Source: Xanthobacter aminoxidans (GTDB lineage: Bacteria; Pseudomonadota; Alphaproteobacteria; Rhizobiales; Xanthobacteraceae). Taken from it: 38,146 nt of DNA. This document shows, one piece after another, positions 8,160 through 15,125 of this stretch. The notes beneath the pieces were generated by a model that saw only the letters and a list, made by a program, of their open reading frames with translations, did not search any database and was not told the DNA's origin. The stretch spans positions 1-38,146 of the forward strand of contig NZ_JAMJXC010000030.1 in NCBI RefSeq assembly GCF_023571765.1. Direction: 5' to 3'. The first letter of the stretch is position 1. The number at the start of each line of letters is the position of its first letter. The position numbers were made by a program, and so were the translations under genes.

Positions 8160-8594
8160 TCAGGGCCGCGCGGCGTGGCCCACGGTGTCGTGCGGATTGC
8201 CGGCGGTGTTGCGCATCCAGTCGGCGAGCTTCGCCATGGCGTCATAGATGGCGGCCCGCGCGGCGGCATCCGCCACCGTCTCCTCCAGCGCGCCATGCAT
8301 GCACAGCAGCCAGGCGTCGCGCTCCGCATTGCCGATGGAGAAGCCCATGTGCCGCTGGCGCAGCCGCGGATGGCCCTTTTCCGGCGAATAGAGCTTGGGG
8401 CCGCCGGTCCACTCGCTGAGATAGCGCTTCAGCACCTGCTTGGTATTGCCGAGATCATCGGCGTGCATGGCGCGGATGCCCTCCGCCTCGGGCAGCGTGT
8501 CCATGCGCGCATAGAAGGCCTCTACCAGCCGATCAATGACGACCGCGCCGCCCAGGCGCTCGTACATGGTTGTGGTCTCGGCGACGTCCGACAT
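8160..8594 (-). CDS. glbO: Group II truncated hemoglobin
   Basis: This 144-aa protein matches group II (trHbO-type) truncated hemoglobins: YERLGG at the start, YLSEWTGGPKLYS, GHPRLRQRHMGFSIG and ERDAWLLCM. His82 in RHMGF fits the proximal heme ligand by alignment, and Trp95 in DAWL fits the group II G8 tryptophan. Members bind O2 or NO or reduce oxidants. In a nif cluster it may buffer O2 or NO near nitrogenase (inference). It is the last gene of a minus-strand unit beginning with the Rieske gene at 9670, behind a sigma-54 promoter. The first ATG is used. Confidence 0.9.
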   Translation of the reverse strand: MSDVAETTTMYERLGGAVVIDRLVEAFYARMDTLPEAEGIRAMHADDLGNTKQVLKRYLSEWTGGPKLYSPEKGHPRLRQRHMGFSIGNAERDAWLLCMHGALEETVADAAARAAIYDAMAKLADWMRNTAGNPHDTVGHAARP

Positions 8595-8617
8595 GATCTG
8601 TTCCCTCGGGCTCGGCC

Positions 8618-8785
8618 CTATTCGTCCATGTTGGGCAGGAGGATGACCTCGGCCGGCGCGCCGGCGCCTTGCGCCGCGACAAAATCGAGGGCCGAGACCA
8701 GCGAAAGGCCGCCGTCCGCCTCCATCAGCACCACGGCGTCCGGCGGCATCCTGCCGAGCGCCTCGACCAGCTGAGCCACCGTCAT
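8618..8785 (-). CDS. Very small protein (55 aa) of unknown function
   Basis: A 55-codon frame starts MTVAQLVEALGRMPPD and ends EVILLPNMDE. AGGAGG stands 9 nt before the ATG at 8785, one of the better ribosome sites in this unit. The pattern (short helix, strand, acidic turn, strand) looks like a compact alpha/beta mini-domain. It fills the gap between the 110-aa gene and the hemoglobin gene (23 nt before the latter). I recognise no family. Confidence 0.6.
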   Translation of the reverse strand: MTVAQLVEALGRMPPDAVVLMEADGGLSLVSALDFVAAQGAGAPAEVILLPNMDE

Positions 8786-8812
8786 CCGTCCTGCCCTCCT
8801 GTCGGCGCCGGG

Positions 8813-9145
8813 CTATTCCGGCCGCATGGGTGATCCCGCCTCGTCGAAGGCGACGACCACCGTGTCCTCATCCACCATGCGCACCTCGGCGCGCTTCAGC
8901 GTCCCGTTGCCATGGTAGCTGTAGCGATGGGCCAGCTCGACCTCGCCATAGACCATCTTGTCGAAGCCGGTCAGCTGGCCAGCCTCGTCGAACCAGGCCC
9001 GGATGAAGGTGTTGCGGTGGGTGAGCTGCGCCTCGGGGATGGGCTCCACCAGCCGGAACGGCATCTTCACGCCGGTATAGGTGATAAAGAAGCGGCATTC
9101 CCCCGGCATGTCCGGCGGCAACGCGCTGGCGGCCTCTGAACTCAT
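8813..9145 (-). CDS. Conserved-looking protein of unknown function
   Basis: This 110-aa protein has a beta-rich body: ECRFFITYTGVKMPFRLVEP, THRNTFIRAWFDEAGQLTGF, HRYSYHGNGTLKRAEV, DTVVVAFDE. I may have seen similar proteins in other nif clusters (possibly annotated as DUF6156), but cannot confirm this. The start MSSEAAS at 9145 has GGGAG 7 nt upstream; GTG at 9181 and ATG at 9178 are in frame but have weaker sites. It follows the Rieske gene closely and is probably translated from the same mRNA. Confidence 0.7.
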   Translation of the reverse strand: MSSEAASALPPDMPGECRFFITYTGVKMPFRLVEPIPEAQLTHRNTFIRAWFDEAGQLTGFDKMVYGEVELAHRYSYHGNGTLKRAEVRMVDEDTVVVAFDEAGSPMRPE

Positions 9146-9190
9146 TCGTCCGTCTCCCGACACCTGCACCTTCACCATCACGACTGCCGA

Positions 9191-9670
9191 TCAGTCGGGA
9201 GAAATCATGATTTCCATGGTCTCGTCGAAATCGTCATAGGGAAAGCCGGCGACCTCCGCCTCCACCAGCGGCACGCCGCACAGGCACACATCCGCGCCCA
9301 CGATGGCCACCGCCACCGGCTCCAGATGCGCCCCCTCGCACGCGCCCTCAGTGCAGGCGCCGCTCTCGATGTCGAACAGCGCCCCATGGCGGCCGCAGCG
9401 CAGATGCGTGCGCTCGGCATTGAAGAACTGGCCGCCGCCGATGTTGAGCCACGCGCCCTTGTGCGGACAGGCATTCACATAGCCCACCACTTCGCGCGCG
9501 CCGGTGCGCACCACCACGATGCGGAACGGCCGCGCGTCCCCCTCCGGGGTCAGTCGGGACAGATCGAACGCCTTCGCCTCGCCGGGCGGCAACTGGTGCG
9601 TCCCGCAGATGGCGAAGACCGCGATCTCGGCTTCGGTGTCCTGTTGCTCGGCAGATTGTTCGGCAGACAT
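9191..9670 (-). CDS. Rieske [2Fe-2S] protein, copy 1
   Basis: This 159-aa soluble Rieske-type protein has both ligand boxes: CPHKGAW (Cys68, His70) and CGRHGALFD (Cys92, His95). Such ferredoxins pass electrons or regulate oxygenase-like partners; no partner oxygenase is seen here. The start MSAEQSAEQQ at 9670 has GGGGAAG upstream, whereas an in-frame start at 9808 would run through the promoter. It heads a unit with two small unknown genes and the hemoglobin. A second Rieske gene with the same frame (PFRIVVVR before box 1) lies at 24570-25052. Confidence 0.88.
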   Translation of the reverse strand: MSAEQSAEQQDTEAEIAVFAICGTHQLPPGEAKAFDLSRLTPEGDARPFRIVVVRTGAREVVGYVNACPHKGAWLNIGGGQFFNAERTHLRCGRHGALFDIESGACTEGACEGAHLEPVAVAIVGADVCLCGVPLVEAEVAGFPYDDFDETMEIMISPD

Positions 9671-9779
9671 CACTTCCCCGCCCGCCCCTCCCGGAGGCGC
9701 CGGCCCCTGTCGCAAATGAAACAGTCCCTGCCCGGCTGGAACAGCAGATCCGCGGCCGGGGTGAAACCACCCGGGATTA

Positions 9780-9794
9780 GCAGGAAGCGTGCCG
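9780..9794 (-). promoter_or_regulatory. sigma-54 promoter of the Rieske-hemoglobin unit
   Basis: Read on the minus strand the site is CGGCACGCTTCCTGC: exact GGCACG at -24, CTGC at -12, correct spacing. A near-match to a NifA site (TGT-N10-AGA) lies at 9845-9860. Confidence 0.7.
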
Positions 9795-9810
9795 AACGCC
9801 GGCGGCAACG

Positions 9811-9834
9811 AAAATGGCCGGCGCGGGGCCGGCC
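9811..9834 (-). terminator. Terminator after the SufT-like gene
   Basis: On the minus strand, a 7-bp stem (GGCCGGC/GCCGGCC, 9834-9816) is followed by A and TTTT. It sits 22 bp after the SufT-like stop codon and just before the next promoter. Confidence 0.7.
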
Positions 9835-9855
9835 ACTCCGCTTCTGTCAGGTGCC

Positions 9856-10251
9856 TCAGAGAAGCCCCAGCTCAAGCTGGACCTCGTCGCTCATGCGCGA
9901 CTTGTCCCATGGCGGATCGAACACCAGCTTCATCTTCACGTCGCTGACGCCGGGAACCACCACCACCGCTTCCTGCACCCAGCCGAGCATCTGCCCGGCG
10001 ACCGGGCAGCCCGGTGCGGTCAACGTCATGTCGATCTCGACCCCGCCATCCTCCTTGACCTCGATCCGATAGATCAGGCCAAGATCATAGATGTTCACCG
10101 GGATTTCCGGATCATTGACGGTTCTCAGCGCCGCGACGATGCCTTCGAGAAGAACGGCATCATCCTCGGCGAATTCTTCGAAATTGCGCACCTCGCCGTG
10201 GACGATCATAGTCGTCGGTGCGGCAAGGCCGTGCTCCACAGGCTGAGTCAT
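9856..10251 (-). CDS. SufT-like / MIP18-family (DUF59) Fe-S assembly protein
   Basis: This 131-aa protein is the DUF59/MIP18 domain alone: DPEIPVNIYDLGLIY (47-61), DMTLTAPGCPVAGQM (74-88, Cys82) and DPPWDKSRMS. The family acts in maturation of Fe-S proteins (SufT, Cia2/MIP18) or, in PaaD, in an oxygenase complex. In a nif setting a role in Fe-S delivery is likely. The ATG at 10251 has AGGAGG 10 nt upstream; a longer in-frame start at 10356 would overlap the TPR gene's end and lacks similarity. It is the last gene of the YqeB-like, TPR, SufT-like unit. Confidence 0.85.
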   Translation of the reverse strand: MTQPVEHGLAAPTTMIVHGEVRNFEEFAEDDAVLLEGIVAALRTVNDPEIPVNIYDLGLIYRIEVKEDGGVEIDMTLTAPGCPVAGQMLGWVQEAVVVVPGVSDVKMKLVFDPPWDKSRMSDEVQLELGLL

Positions 10252-10324
10252 GTGACCAATGCCTCCTGCCCCCTCATCGTACCCGATAACGTAGCAAGCA
10301 CGATGCCAACGATGGCCCCGGCCT

Positions 10325-10807
10325 TCAATCCAGACCCTCGGCGAGGGCCGCGACAACTGGCCACCCTACCGCACCGGTGGGGTCGAGCACCTTCAGCGCC
10401 TCGAGCTTCTCCACCGCAAGCTCCGGCTGGTTCTGGCGCAGGTGAATGAAGGCCAGCGCCTTGAGCGTGTAGAGGGCGAACCGGCCCGGCCCGTCGGGCA
10501 AGAGGTCGTAGGGCACCCAGTTGCGCCAGTCCGTGTCCCAGCCCGCCTGGGTCGCCGCCTCGATGAGCCCGCCCCGCGCCGCGGCTTCCGCCTCGTCCAG
10601 ATTCCCCTGGTAGGTGTGGATCTTGTACAGGCAGAAATAGACCGGCAGCTCGGACGGGGCCGTGGCGAGCGCCTGGCGGAACAGTTCGTCCGCGCGCTTC
10701 CTGTCCTTGCGATAGGCAATGACGCCCTGCTGCAGCAGGGCGTTCACGGGGCCGGAGACCTCGCCGAAATTGATGACATCGGTGTTGGGGAAAAGATCGA
10801 CGCTCAC
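10325..10807 (-). CDS. TPR-like helical protein, copy 1
   Basis: The 160-aa protein is all helical with TPR spacing: GVIAYRKDRKRADELFRQAL, CLYKIHTYQGNLDEAEAAAR, ALYTLKALAFIHLRQNQPEL. Such proteins usually hold partner proteins. It shares a layout with the TPR protein at 16948-17490, including (D/A)DWR(N/D), R-F-x-L-x-TLK-x-x-A, and LDP near the end, so the two are paralogs in separate nif operons. It lies 38 nt after the YqeB-like gene and 73 nt before the SufT-like gene. No signal peptide is seen. Confidence 0.8.
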   Translation of the reverse strand: MSVDLFPNTDVINFGEVSGPVNALLQQGVIAYRKDRKRADELFRQALATAPSELPVYFCLYKIHTYQGNLDEAEAAARGGLIEAATQAGWDTDWRNWVPYDLLPDGPGRFALYTLKALAFIHLRQNQPELAVEKLEALKVLDPTGAVGWPVVAALAEGLD

Positions 10808-10845
10808 GTTTCTACCCTTCGGTGGGGCCGGCGAAGGGCGCCGCT

Positions 10846-11709
10846 CTACTTGACCAGATGAGGATTGGGCGCGGCTTCGGTGAGCCGGGCGCCGCGGAAG
10901 GTCAGCGCCCGGCTCACCGCCTTGGCGATGACAAGGGCGCGGGCATCGAGCCCGGTCCAGTCGGCGCCGCGGCCGCGTGGATCGATCTCCAGAAGTTTCA
11001 CCCCGGCCGGAACCTCCGTGCCGTCCCGCACCACGCCGCGCACCACGCCGTCGAACGGGGCGCGGATGGGCTCGTTGCCGAGGAAGCCGATATGGAAATC
11101 CTTATAGACGCGGGTGCCGATCTCAATGGCCGTGTGCCAGCGGCCGGGCACGCTCGAATGCACGAAGCGCTCGCTCGTCACGCCGCCGAGATCGCGGGGA
11201 ATGTGGTCCGGCTCGTCCGTGGGGCCGTGCTGGATCACCTGCCCCTCCTTGCCGGGGCGCGTCTCGATGGCGAGATCGCAATTGGTGCCGCCGCCGAACC
11301 CCGGCCCGAGGCCGATGGTGAGCCGCGCGAGGCGGCGCAGGTCCGGCGTCACCTGATACTTGTTCATGCGGGCATCGACGAGCAGTTCGATGGGGCCGAG
11401 GACGATGAGATCGAGCAGCCCGAGGGTGGTGACCAGCACATCGCCGCGCAGCAGGCCCTTGCGGACATCCACGCCGGTATCGGCCCGCACCGCGCGGACG
11501 CCGTCCACGCGCACGTCGTCCTCATACAGAGCGTCGTGAAAGGCCATCTTGCGCCGGATCACCGGCGGCACCGGATCATGCGACAGCACAACGCCATAGC
11601 CGCCGCGATGCAGCTCGACGGCCACGGCCGACGCGATCTCGTTGGTGCCGAGTATGGTTGCAAAGCCATTGCGCGCCGCACCGCGTCCCTGCTGTAGCAA
11701 ATCGCTCAT
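10846..11709 (-). CDS. YqeB-like protein of the selenium-dependent Mo-hydroxylase family
   Basis: This 287-aa protein resembles the EF2563/YqeB family, found with selenium-dependent molybdenum hydroxylase maturation genes. It has a Rossmann-like start, FATILGTNEIASAVAVEL (16-33), then DPVPPVIRRKMAFHDALYED, GLGPGFGGGTNCDLAIETRP, and IRAPFDGVVRG-V-RDGTEV near the C-terminus, which looks like a biotinyl/lipoyl-type hammerhead. The usual GAGDLATG turn reads GTNEIASA. Its substrate is unknown. Placement in a nif island suggests a link to Mo, Fe-S or sulfur chemistry (inference). The start MSDLLQQ at 11709 lies just downstream of a sigma-54 promoter. Confidence 0.75.
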   Translation of the reverse strand: MSDLLQQGRGAARNGFATILGTNEIASAVAVELHRGGYGVVLSHDPVPPVIRRKMAFHDALYEDDVRVDGVRAVRADTGVDVRKGLLRGDVLVTTLGLLDLIVLGPIELLVDARMNKYQVTPDLRRLARLTIGLGPGFGGGTNCDLAIETRPGKEGQVIQHGPTDEPDHIPRDLGGVTSERFVHSSVPGRWHTAIEIGTRVYKDFHIGFLGNEPIRAPFDGVVRGVVRDGTEVPAGVKLLEIDPRGRGADWTGLDARALVIAKAVSRALTFRGARLTEAAPNPHLVK

Positions 11710-11744
11710 AACGGTTCTCGTTTCCCCGGGGCGACAAGGCGTAA

Positions 11745-11759
11745 GCAAGAGGTGGGCCG
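11745..11759 (-). promoter_or_regulatory. sigma-54 promoter of the YqeB-TPR-SufT unit
   Basis: On the minus strand CGGCCCACCTCTTGC has GG/GC at the right spacing and a perfect TTGC; the -24 box is weaker than its neighbours. The expected start falls about 25 nt before the gene. Confidence 0.6.
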
Positions 11760-11841
11760 TTTGGAACAGCCCCAGGCTCGCCCCCATGCCCCCGAACCGC
11801 GCTCTCCCGCAGCCAGGCCTGCCCTCCCCGGCCCATCGCGC

Positions 11842-11857
11842 TGTCAGATTTGCGACA
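11842..11857. promoter_or_regulatory. Shared NifA-type activator site
   Basis: TGTcagatttgcgACA is an exact TGT-N10-ACA. It lies 83 bp from the minus-strand -24 element (11759) and 41 bp from the plus-strand -24 element (11898), so one site could serve both divergent promoters. Confidence 0.7.
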
Positions 11858-11897
11858 GCCCAGCCGCCTGTGCGGCCGCATTTGCACCAATGACAAG

Positions 11898-11913
11898 TGG
11901 TGCCGCGCTTGCA
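11898..11913 (+). promoter_or_regulatory. sigma-54 promoter of bolA-grx
   Basis: TGGTGCCGCGCTTGCA keeps the -24 GG and a perfect TTGCA at correct spacing. The start would be near 11925, leaving a leader of about 20 nt before bolA. Confidence 0.75.
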
Positions 11914-11945
11914 TGGGGGCGTCGCACATCGAAGGAGACAGCGCG

Positions 11946-12179
11946 ATGGCCATGGCCGCAGACGAAATCGAGCGCCTCGTGAAGGAGGCTCTTCCAGACA
12001 GCCAGGTGATGATCATCGATCTCGCCGGCGACGGCGACCACTACGCCGCCCGCATCACCTCGGAAGCCTTCAAGGGCAAGAGCCGCGTCCAGCAGCACCA
12101 GATGGTCTATGCGGCGCTTGGCGAGCACATGGGCGGCACCTTGCACGCCCTCAAGCTGGAGACGCTGATCCCCAAGTGA
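11946..12179 (+). CDS. bolA: BolA-family protein
   Basis: This 77-aa protein is a short BolA/IbaG-type domain: [58 protein letters not shown]. BolA proteins bind CGFS glutaredoxins and bridge a [2Fe-2S] cluster with them; the conserved C-terminal His (HAL) fits that role. The next gene is such a glutaredoxin, 92 nt downstream. GGAGA before the ATG at 11946 supports this start over an open upstream frame rich in Cys/Arg. Confidence 0.92.
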   Translation: MAMAADEIERLVKEALPDSQVMIIDLAGDGDHYAARITSEAFKGKSRVQQHQMVYAALGEHMGGTLHALKLETLIPK

Positions 12180-12271
12180 GATCGTCCGCAGCGCCATACA
12201 AGTCGCGGCGGGTTCCGGCCCATTTCAAATCCACATTTTCATCCGCTTCGTTTCAATCAGGAGACTGCCCC

Positions 12272-12601
<330 letters not shown>

Positions 12602-12614
12602 CAGGTTGATCCAG

Positions 12615-12652
12615 AAAAAAGGGCCCGGACGCGAGCGCATCCGGGCCCTTTT
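12615..12652. terminator. Bidirectional terminator
   Basis: AAAAAA (12615-12620), a 9-bp stem GGGCCCGGA/TCCGGGCCC (12621-12629 with 12640-12648), then TTTT. It can end the plus-strand bolA-grx unit and the minus-strand unit that stops at 12761. Confidence 0.85.
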
Positions 12653-12760
12653 GCTGCACTATGGAACGACCTCGAAAACATGCCGGGCCGGATGAAACAG
12701 TCGGCCCTCAAGTATTCGCAAAACCGAAAGACCCTGCACCGGCCATTCGTCCAGGCCGGC

Positions 12761-12985
12761 TCACGCCGCCTTGGTGGCCGCCTCGACCTTGAAGGCGTCC
12801 ACATCGGCGCGGGTCAGGCGGAACACGCCGCGACCGCCGGCCAGAGCCTGGTAGGTGAGCGGAACACGGTAGGACAGAAAATCGAACCATTCCTGCGGGT
12901 TCAGGCCCTGGGGCCGCTCGCTGATTTCGGCGATGGTCCCGTTGGCCGCAAAGCGGGCGTGAATGATGACTGCTTCGTCGCTCAT
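12761..12985 (-). CDS. Small protein of unknown function
   Basis: I do not recognise this 74-aa protein. It begins MSDEAVIIHARFAANGTIAE and continues NPQEWFDFLSYRVPLTYQAL, with a helix at the C-terminus (RADVDAFKVEAATKAA). Aromatic residues are clustered and there is no Cys. GGAGAG stands 5 nt before the ATG at 12985. It is the last gene of the DegT/ferredoxin-like unit, 216 nt downstream of the cysteine-free ferredoxin-like gene; I found no sigma-54 promoter in that gap on this strand. Confidence 0.7.
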   Translation of the reverse strand: MSDEAVIIHARFAANGTIAEISERPQGLNPQEWFDFLSYRVPLTYQALAGGRGVFRLTRADVDAFKVEAATKAA

Positions 12986-13201
12986 CTCATCTCTCCTCTC
13001 AACGTTCTTCACTGGCGCGGACCCGAAGGGGAGGACTTGGCCGCCCGAAGCCCGCACGACGACTTGATTACCCGGCACGCTTTTTGTTGAGCTCCCGGCA
13101 GCGCGCCACCGGAAGCTTTTGTCTTCAGCCACGGCCGGAAGGCTCCGCCCTTCCCGCCGCCGACGGTCCCGGCGCCCCCGCGGGAGCGCCGCCCAGCGCG
13201 A

Positions 13202-13516
13202 TCAGAAGCCCGAGAACTCGCCGAGCAGCTCGATGGTCACGTTCTCGGTGCCGAGCACGGTGACGTGCTTGGCGAGGCGTGACTTGGAGCCGACACCGAC
13301 GATCGCGTCGAGGCTTTCGTTCTCCTCACGGGTGGTCTTGGAGAGGCCCTTGCGGCCTTCCTGGACGAACACGTGGGACGCGCTGCCGTCCTTGTCGCTC
13401 TTCTGGCGCTCCGCGAGCCCCGGCTCGACGGTGATGAGCGCCTCGAGGAGGTTCGTGCCCTCCCCGACTTCAATGGTCTTGCCCATGGGGAGGACCTTCA
13501 GCGTAACCGTGGACAT
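13202..13516 (-). CDS. Ferredoxin-fold protein without any cysteine
   Basis: The 104-aa sequence follows the plan of a nif-type [2Fe-2S] ferredoxin: TVTLKVLPMGKTIEVGEGTNLLEAL (strands and helix), SASHVFVQEG, LSKTTREENESLD, then SRLAKH and ENVTIELLGEFSG at the end. In true members the loop before SASHVFV carries CxxxxCxxC and the late motif reads SRLxCQ. Here the loop is Lys/Asp/Gly/Ser and the motif is SRLAKH (Lys83). No Cys occurs anywhere, so no [2Fe-2S] cluster of the usual kind can bind. AGGAG 6 nt before ATG 13516 is a good ribosome site. The gene follows the DegT-like gene. Confidence 0.8.
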   Translation of the reverse strand: MSTVTLKVLPMGKTIEVGEGTNLLEALITVEPGLAERQKSDKDGSASHVFVQEGRKGLSKTTREENESLDAIVGVGSKSRLAKHVTVLGTENVTIELLGEFSGF

Positions 13517-13568
13517 CAACAACTCCTGTCGTTTCGTCTTAGTGTTTGGGGTGCGATCTTGTTGCGCT

Positions 13569-14774
13569 TCAGTAGATGGCGGCGCCCGCCCCTACATTGA
13601 CCGAGGCATCCTTCATCGTTGCCACGATGAACTCGATCTCCTCCTCGCTCAGGTGGGTGTGGAACGGCAGCGCCACCGCGCGGTCGGCCACCTTCTCCGT
13701 CACAAGGAAGTCGCCCCGGCGATAGCCGAGGTCGAAATAGTGCCGCTGCACATGCAGCGGCGTGCTGTAGCCGGCGGATTCAACCTTCTCCACCTTGAGA
13801 TCCTCGACGATGGAATCGCGGCTCGACTTGGAGAAACGGGTGCCGAGATGGACCACGTAGAGGAACCAGTTCACCTCGGTCACGTCCGGCCCGATGAAGG
13901 GGTCCTTGATACCCTCGAAGGACTGGACGTACTTCTGGTAGAGGTGCTCCACCGTACGCCGCTGCTCGAGGATCTCCTCGAGCCGGCGCAGCTGGGTCAG
14001 GCCCAGCGCGGCGGTGATGTCGCTCATGGCGCCCTGGTAGGGCGCGCTCATGCTGACGACGACGGAGGACCGCTCCTCCAGCTTGTGGGAGCGGAAGCGC
14101 CGCAGCGCCACGGCGACGTCGATGTCGTCCGTCACCACCATGCCGCCCTCGCCGCACACGATGGGGAAGGGCTGTGAGAAATCGAACACGGCCGTGTCGC
14201 CGAACGTCCCCACCAACGCGCCCTTGTAGCGCGAGCCGATGGCCTCGGTGGAATCCTCGATGAGCGCCAGATTGTGCTTGCGGGCCAACTCCTGGAAGTC
14301 CGTCCACGGCGCGGGATGGCCGTTGGTGTTGCCGGCGACGATGGCCTTGGTCTTGTCGGTGATCTTCGCCTCGGCCTTGGCCGGCACGAGGGTTCCCGCC
14401 CAGTAGTCGATGTCGGCGAACACCGGACGCGCGCCGGACAGGCTGATGGCGTGCACGGTCTCGCGGAAGGAATAGGGCGAGGCGATCACCTCGTCCCCCG
14501 GACCGATGCCGTAGGCCTTCAGGGTGTAGAGCAGGCCCAGCGTACCGCTCGGCACCGCGACGGCATATTTGCGGCCGAGATAGGCCGCGAACTCCGCCTC
14601 GAACTTCTCCGCGAGCGGCCCGCTGGACAGGCGCGGCGCCTGCATGGCCTCGGTCACCGCCTGCAGCTCGATGACGGTGATGTCCGGATCCGACAGGAGG
14701 ATGCTGGTGGCCTCGCCCCCCTCGCACTCGCTCTCGCCGAGGTCGAAATCGTCCAGGAAATCGGCGTCGCTCAT
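13569..14774 (-). CDS. DegT/DnrJ/EryC1/StrS-fold protein lacking the PLP lysine
   Basis: The 401-aa protein has the DegT-family aminotransferase fold: SGPLAEKFEAEFAAYLGRKY, AVPSGTLGLLYTLKAYGIGPGDEV, IEDSTEAIGSRYKG (Asp174 fits the PLP pyridine-N ligand), FDFSQPFPIVCGEGGMVVT (197-215), and the C-terminal domain. In the family the lysine that binds PLP sits four residues before GEGG-type glycines plus one (FSF-x3-K-x4-GEGG); here that position is Phe203. Schiff-base chemistry is thus unlikely. The acidic N-terminus (DFLDDFDLGESECEGGE) is extra. It starts at 14774 and overlaps the previous stop (TGATG), so translation is coupled. Confidence 0.82.
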   Translation of the reverse strand: MSDADFLDDFDLGESECEGGEATSILLSDPDITVIELQAVTEAMQAPRLSSGPLAEKFEAEFAAYLGRKYAVAVPSGTLGLLYTLKAYGIGPGDEVIASPYSFRETVHAISLSGARPVFADIDYWAGTLVPAKAEAKITDKTKAIVAGNTNGHPAPWTDFQELARKHNLALIEDSTEAIGSRYKGALVGTFGDTAVFDFSQPFPIVCGEGGMVVTDDIDVAVALRRFRSHKLEERSSVVVSMSAPYQGAMSDITAALGLTQLRRLEEILEQRRTVEHLYQKYVQSFEGIKDPFIGPDVTEVNWFLYVVHLGTRFSKSSRDSIVEDLKVEKVESAGYSTPLHVQRHYFDLGYRRGDFLVTEKVADRAVALPFHTHLSEEEIEFIVATMKDASVNVGAGAAIY

Positions 14775-15037
14775 CACGCGCTCCGCCTTGCGAGGATCAC
14801 GCCGGTGGCGGCGCCGGGATCGGAGGTGATGTGGGCGCAGTGGTCCGCGGTGTCGAGCAGATGCACGTCGTATCTGGGATAGGTGCGGAACGGCGCCTCG
14901 GTGACGTCGGAGGCGTCGCACTGGGTCCAGGAGAGCGCCGGAAAGCGCTTGCGCAGTTCGGCGAAGACCGGGCCCGCCGGCTCCTCGGCGGTGAGCACCT
15001 TCTCGATCTCGGTGAGGTCGCTGTCGCTCAGGGCCAT
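14774..15037 (-). CDS. Small protein of unknown function (possibly DUF6129)
   Basis: This 87-aa protein starts MALSDSDLTEIEKVLTAEE and has FAELRKRFPALSWTQCDASD, YDVHLLDTADHCAHITSDP and ATGVILARR. The pattern recalls small proteins seen in other nif clusters (I think DUF6129), but I cannot verify the name. Cys and His in DTADHCAHI could bind a metal. Its stop codon overlaps the start of the DegT-like gene by one base. A sigma-54 promoter lies 67 nt upstream. Confidence 0.72.
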   Translation of the reverse strand: MALSDSDLTEIEKVLTAEEPAGPVFAELRKRFPALSWTQCDASDVTEAPFRTYPRYDVHLLDTADHCAHITSDPGAATGVILARRSA

Positions 15038-15103
15038 AACCTTACTCTCCCGTACCGGAATGAGACACGACCGGCGGCTTTGTCGCGGTCCGTCCCATGC
15101 CAT

Positions 15104-15118
15104 GCAGGATCATTGCCA
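15104..15118 (-). promoter_or_regulatory. sigma-54 promoter of the DegT/ferredoxin-like unit
   Basis: Read on the minus strand the site is TGGCAATGATCCTGC followed by A: exact TGGCA at -24, CTGCA at -12, correct spacing. It lies just past the stop codon of the gene at 15126. No exact TGT-N10-ACA site was found within 350 bp upstream. Confidence 0.75.
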
Positions 15119-15125
15119 GTTTGGA

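Noticed and set aside
13073-13087. Plus-strand GGCACG-N4-TTGT site
   Set aside because: The -12 box lacks GC and no plus-strand gene lies downstream; the neighbouring genes are on the minus strand.
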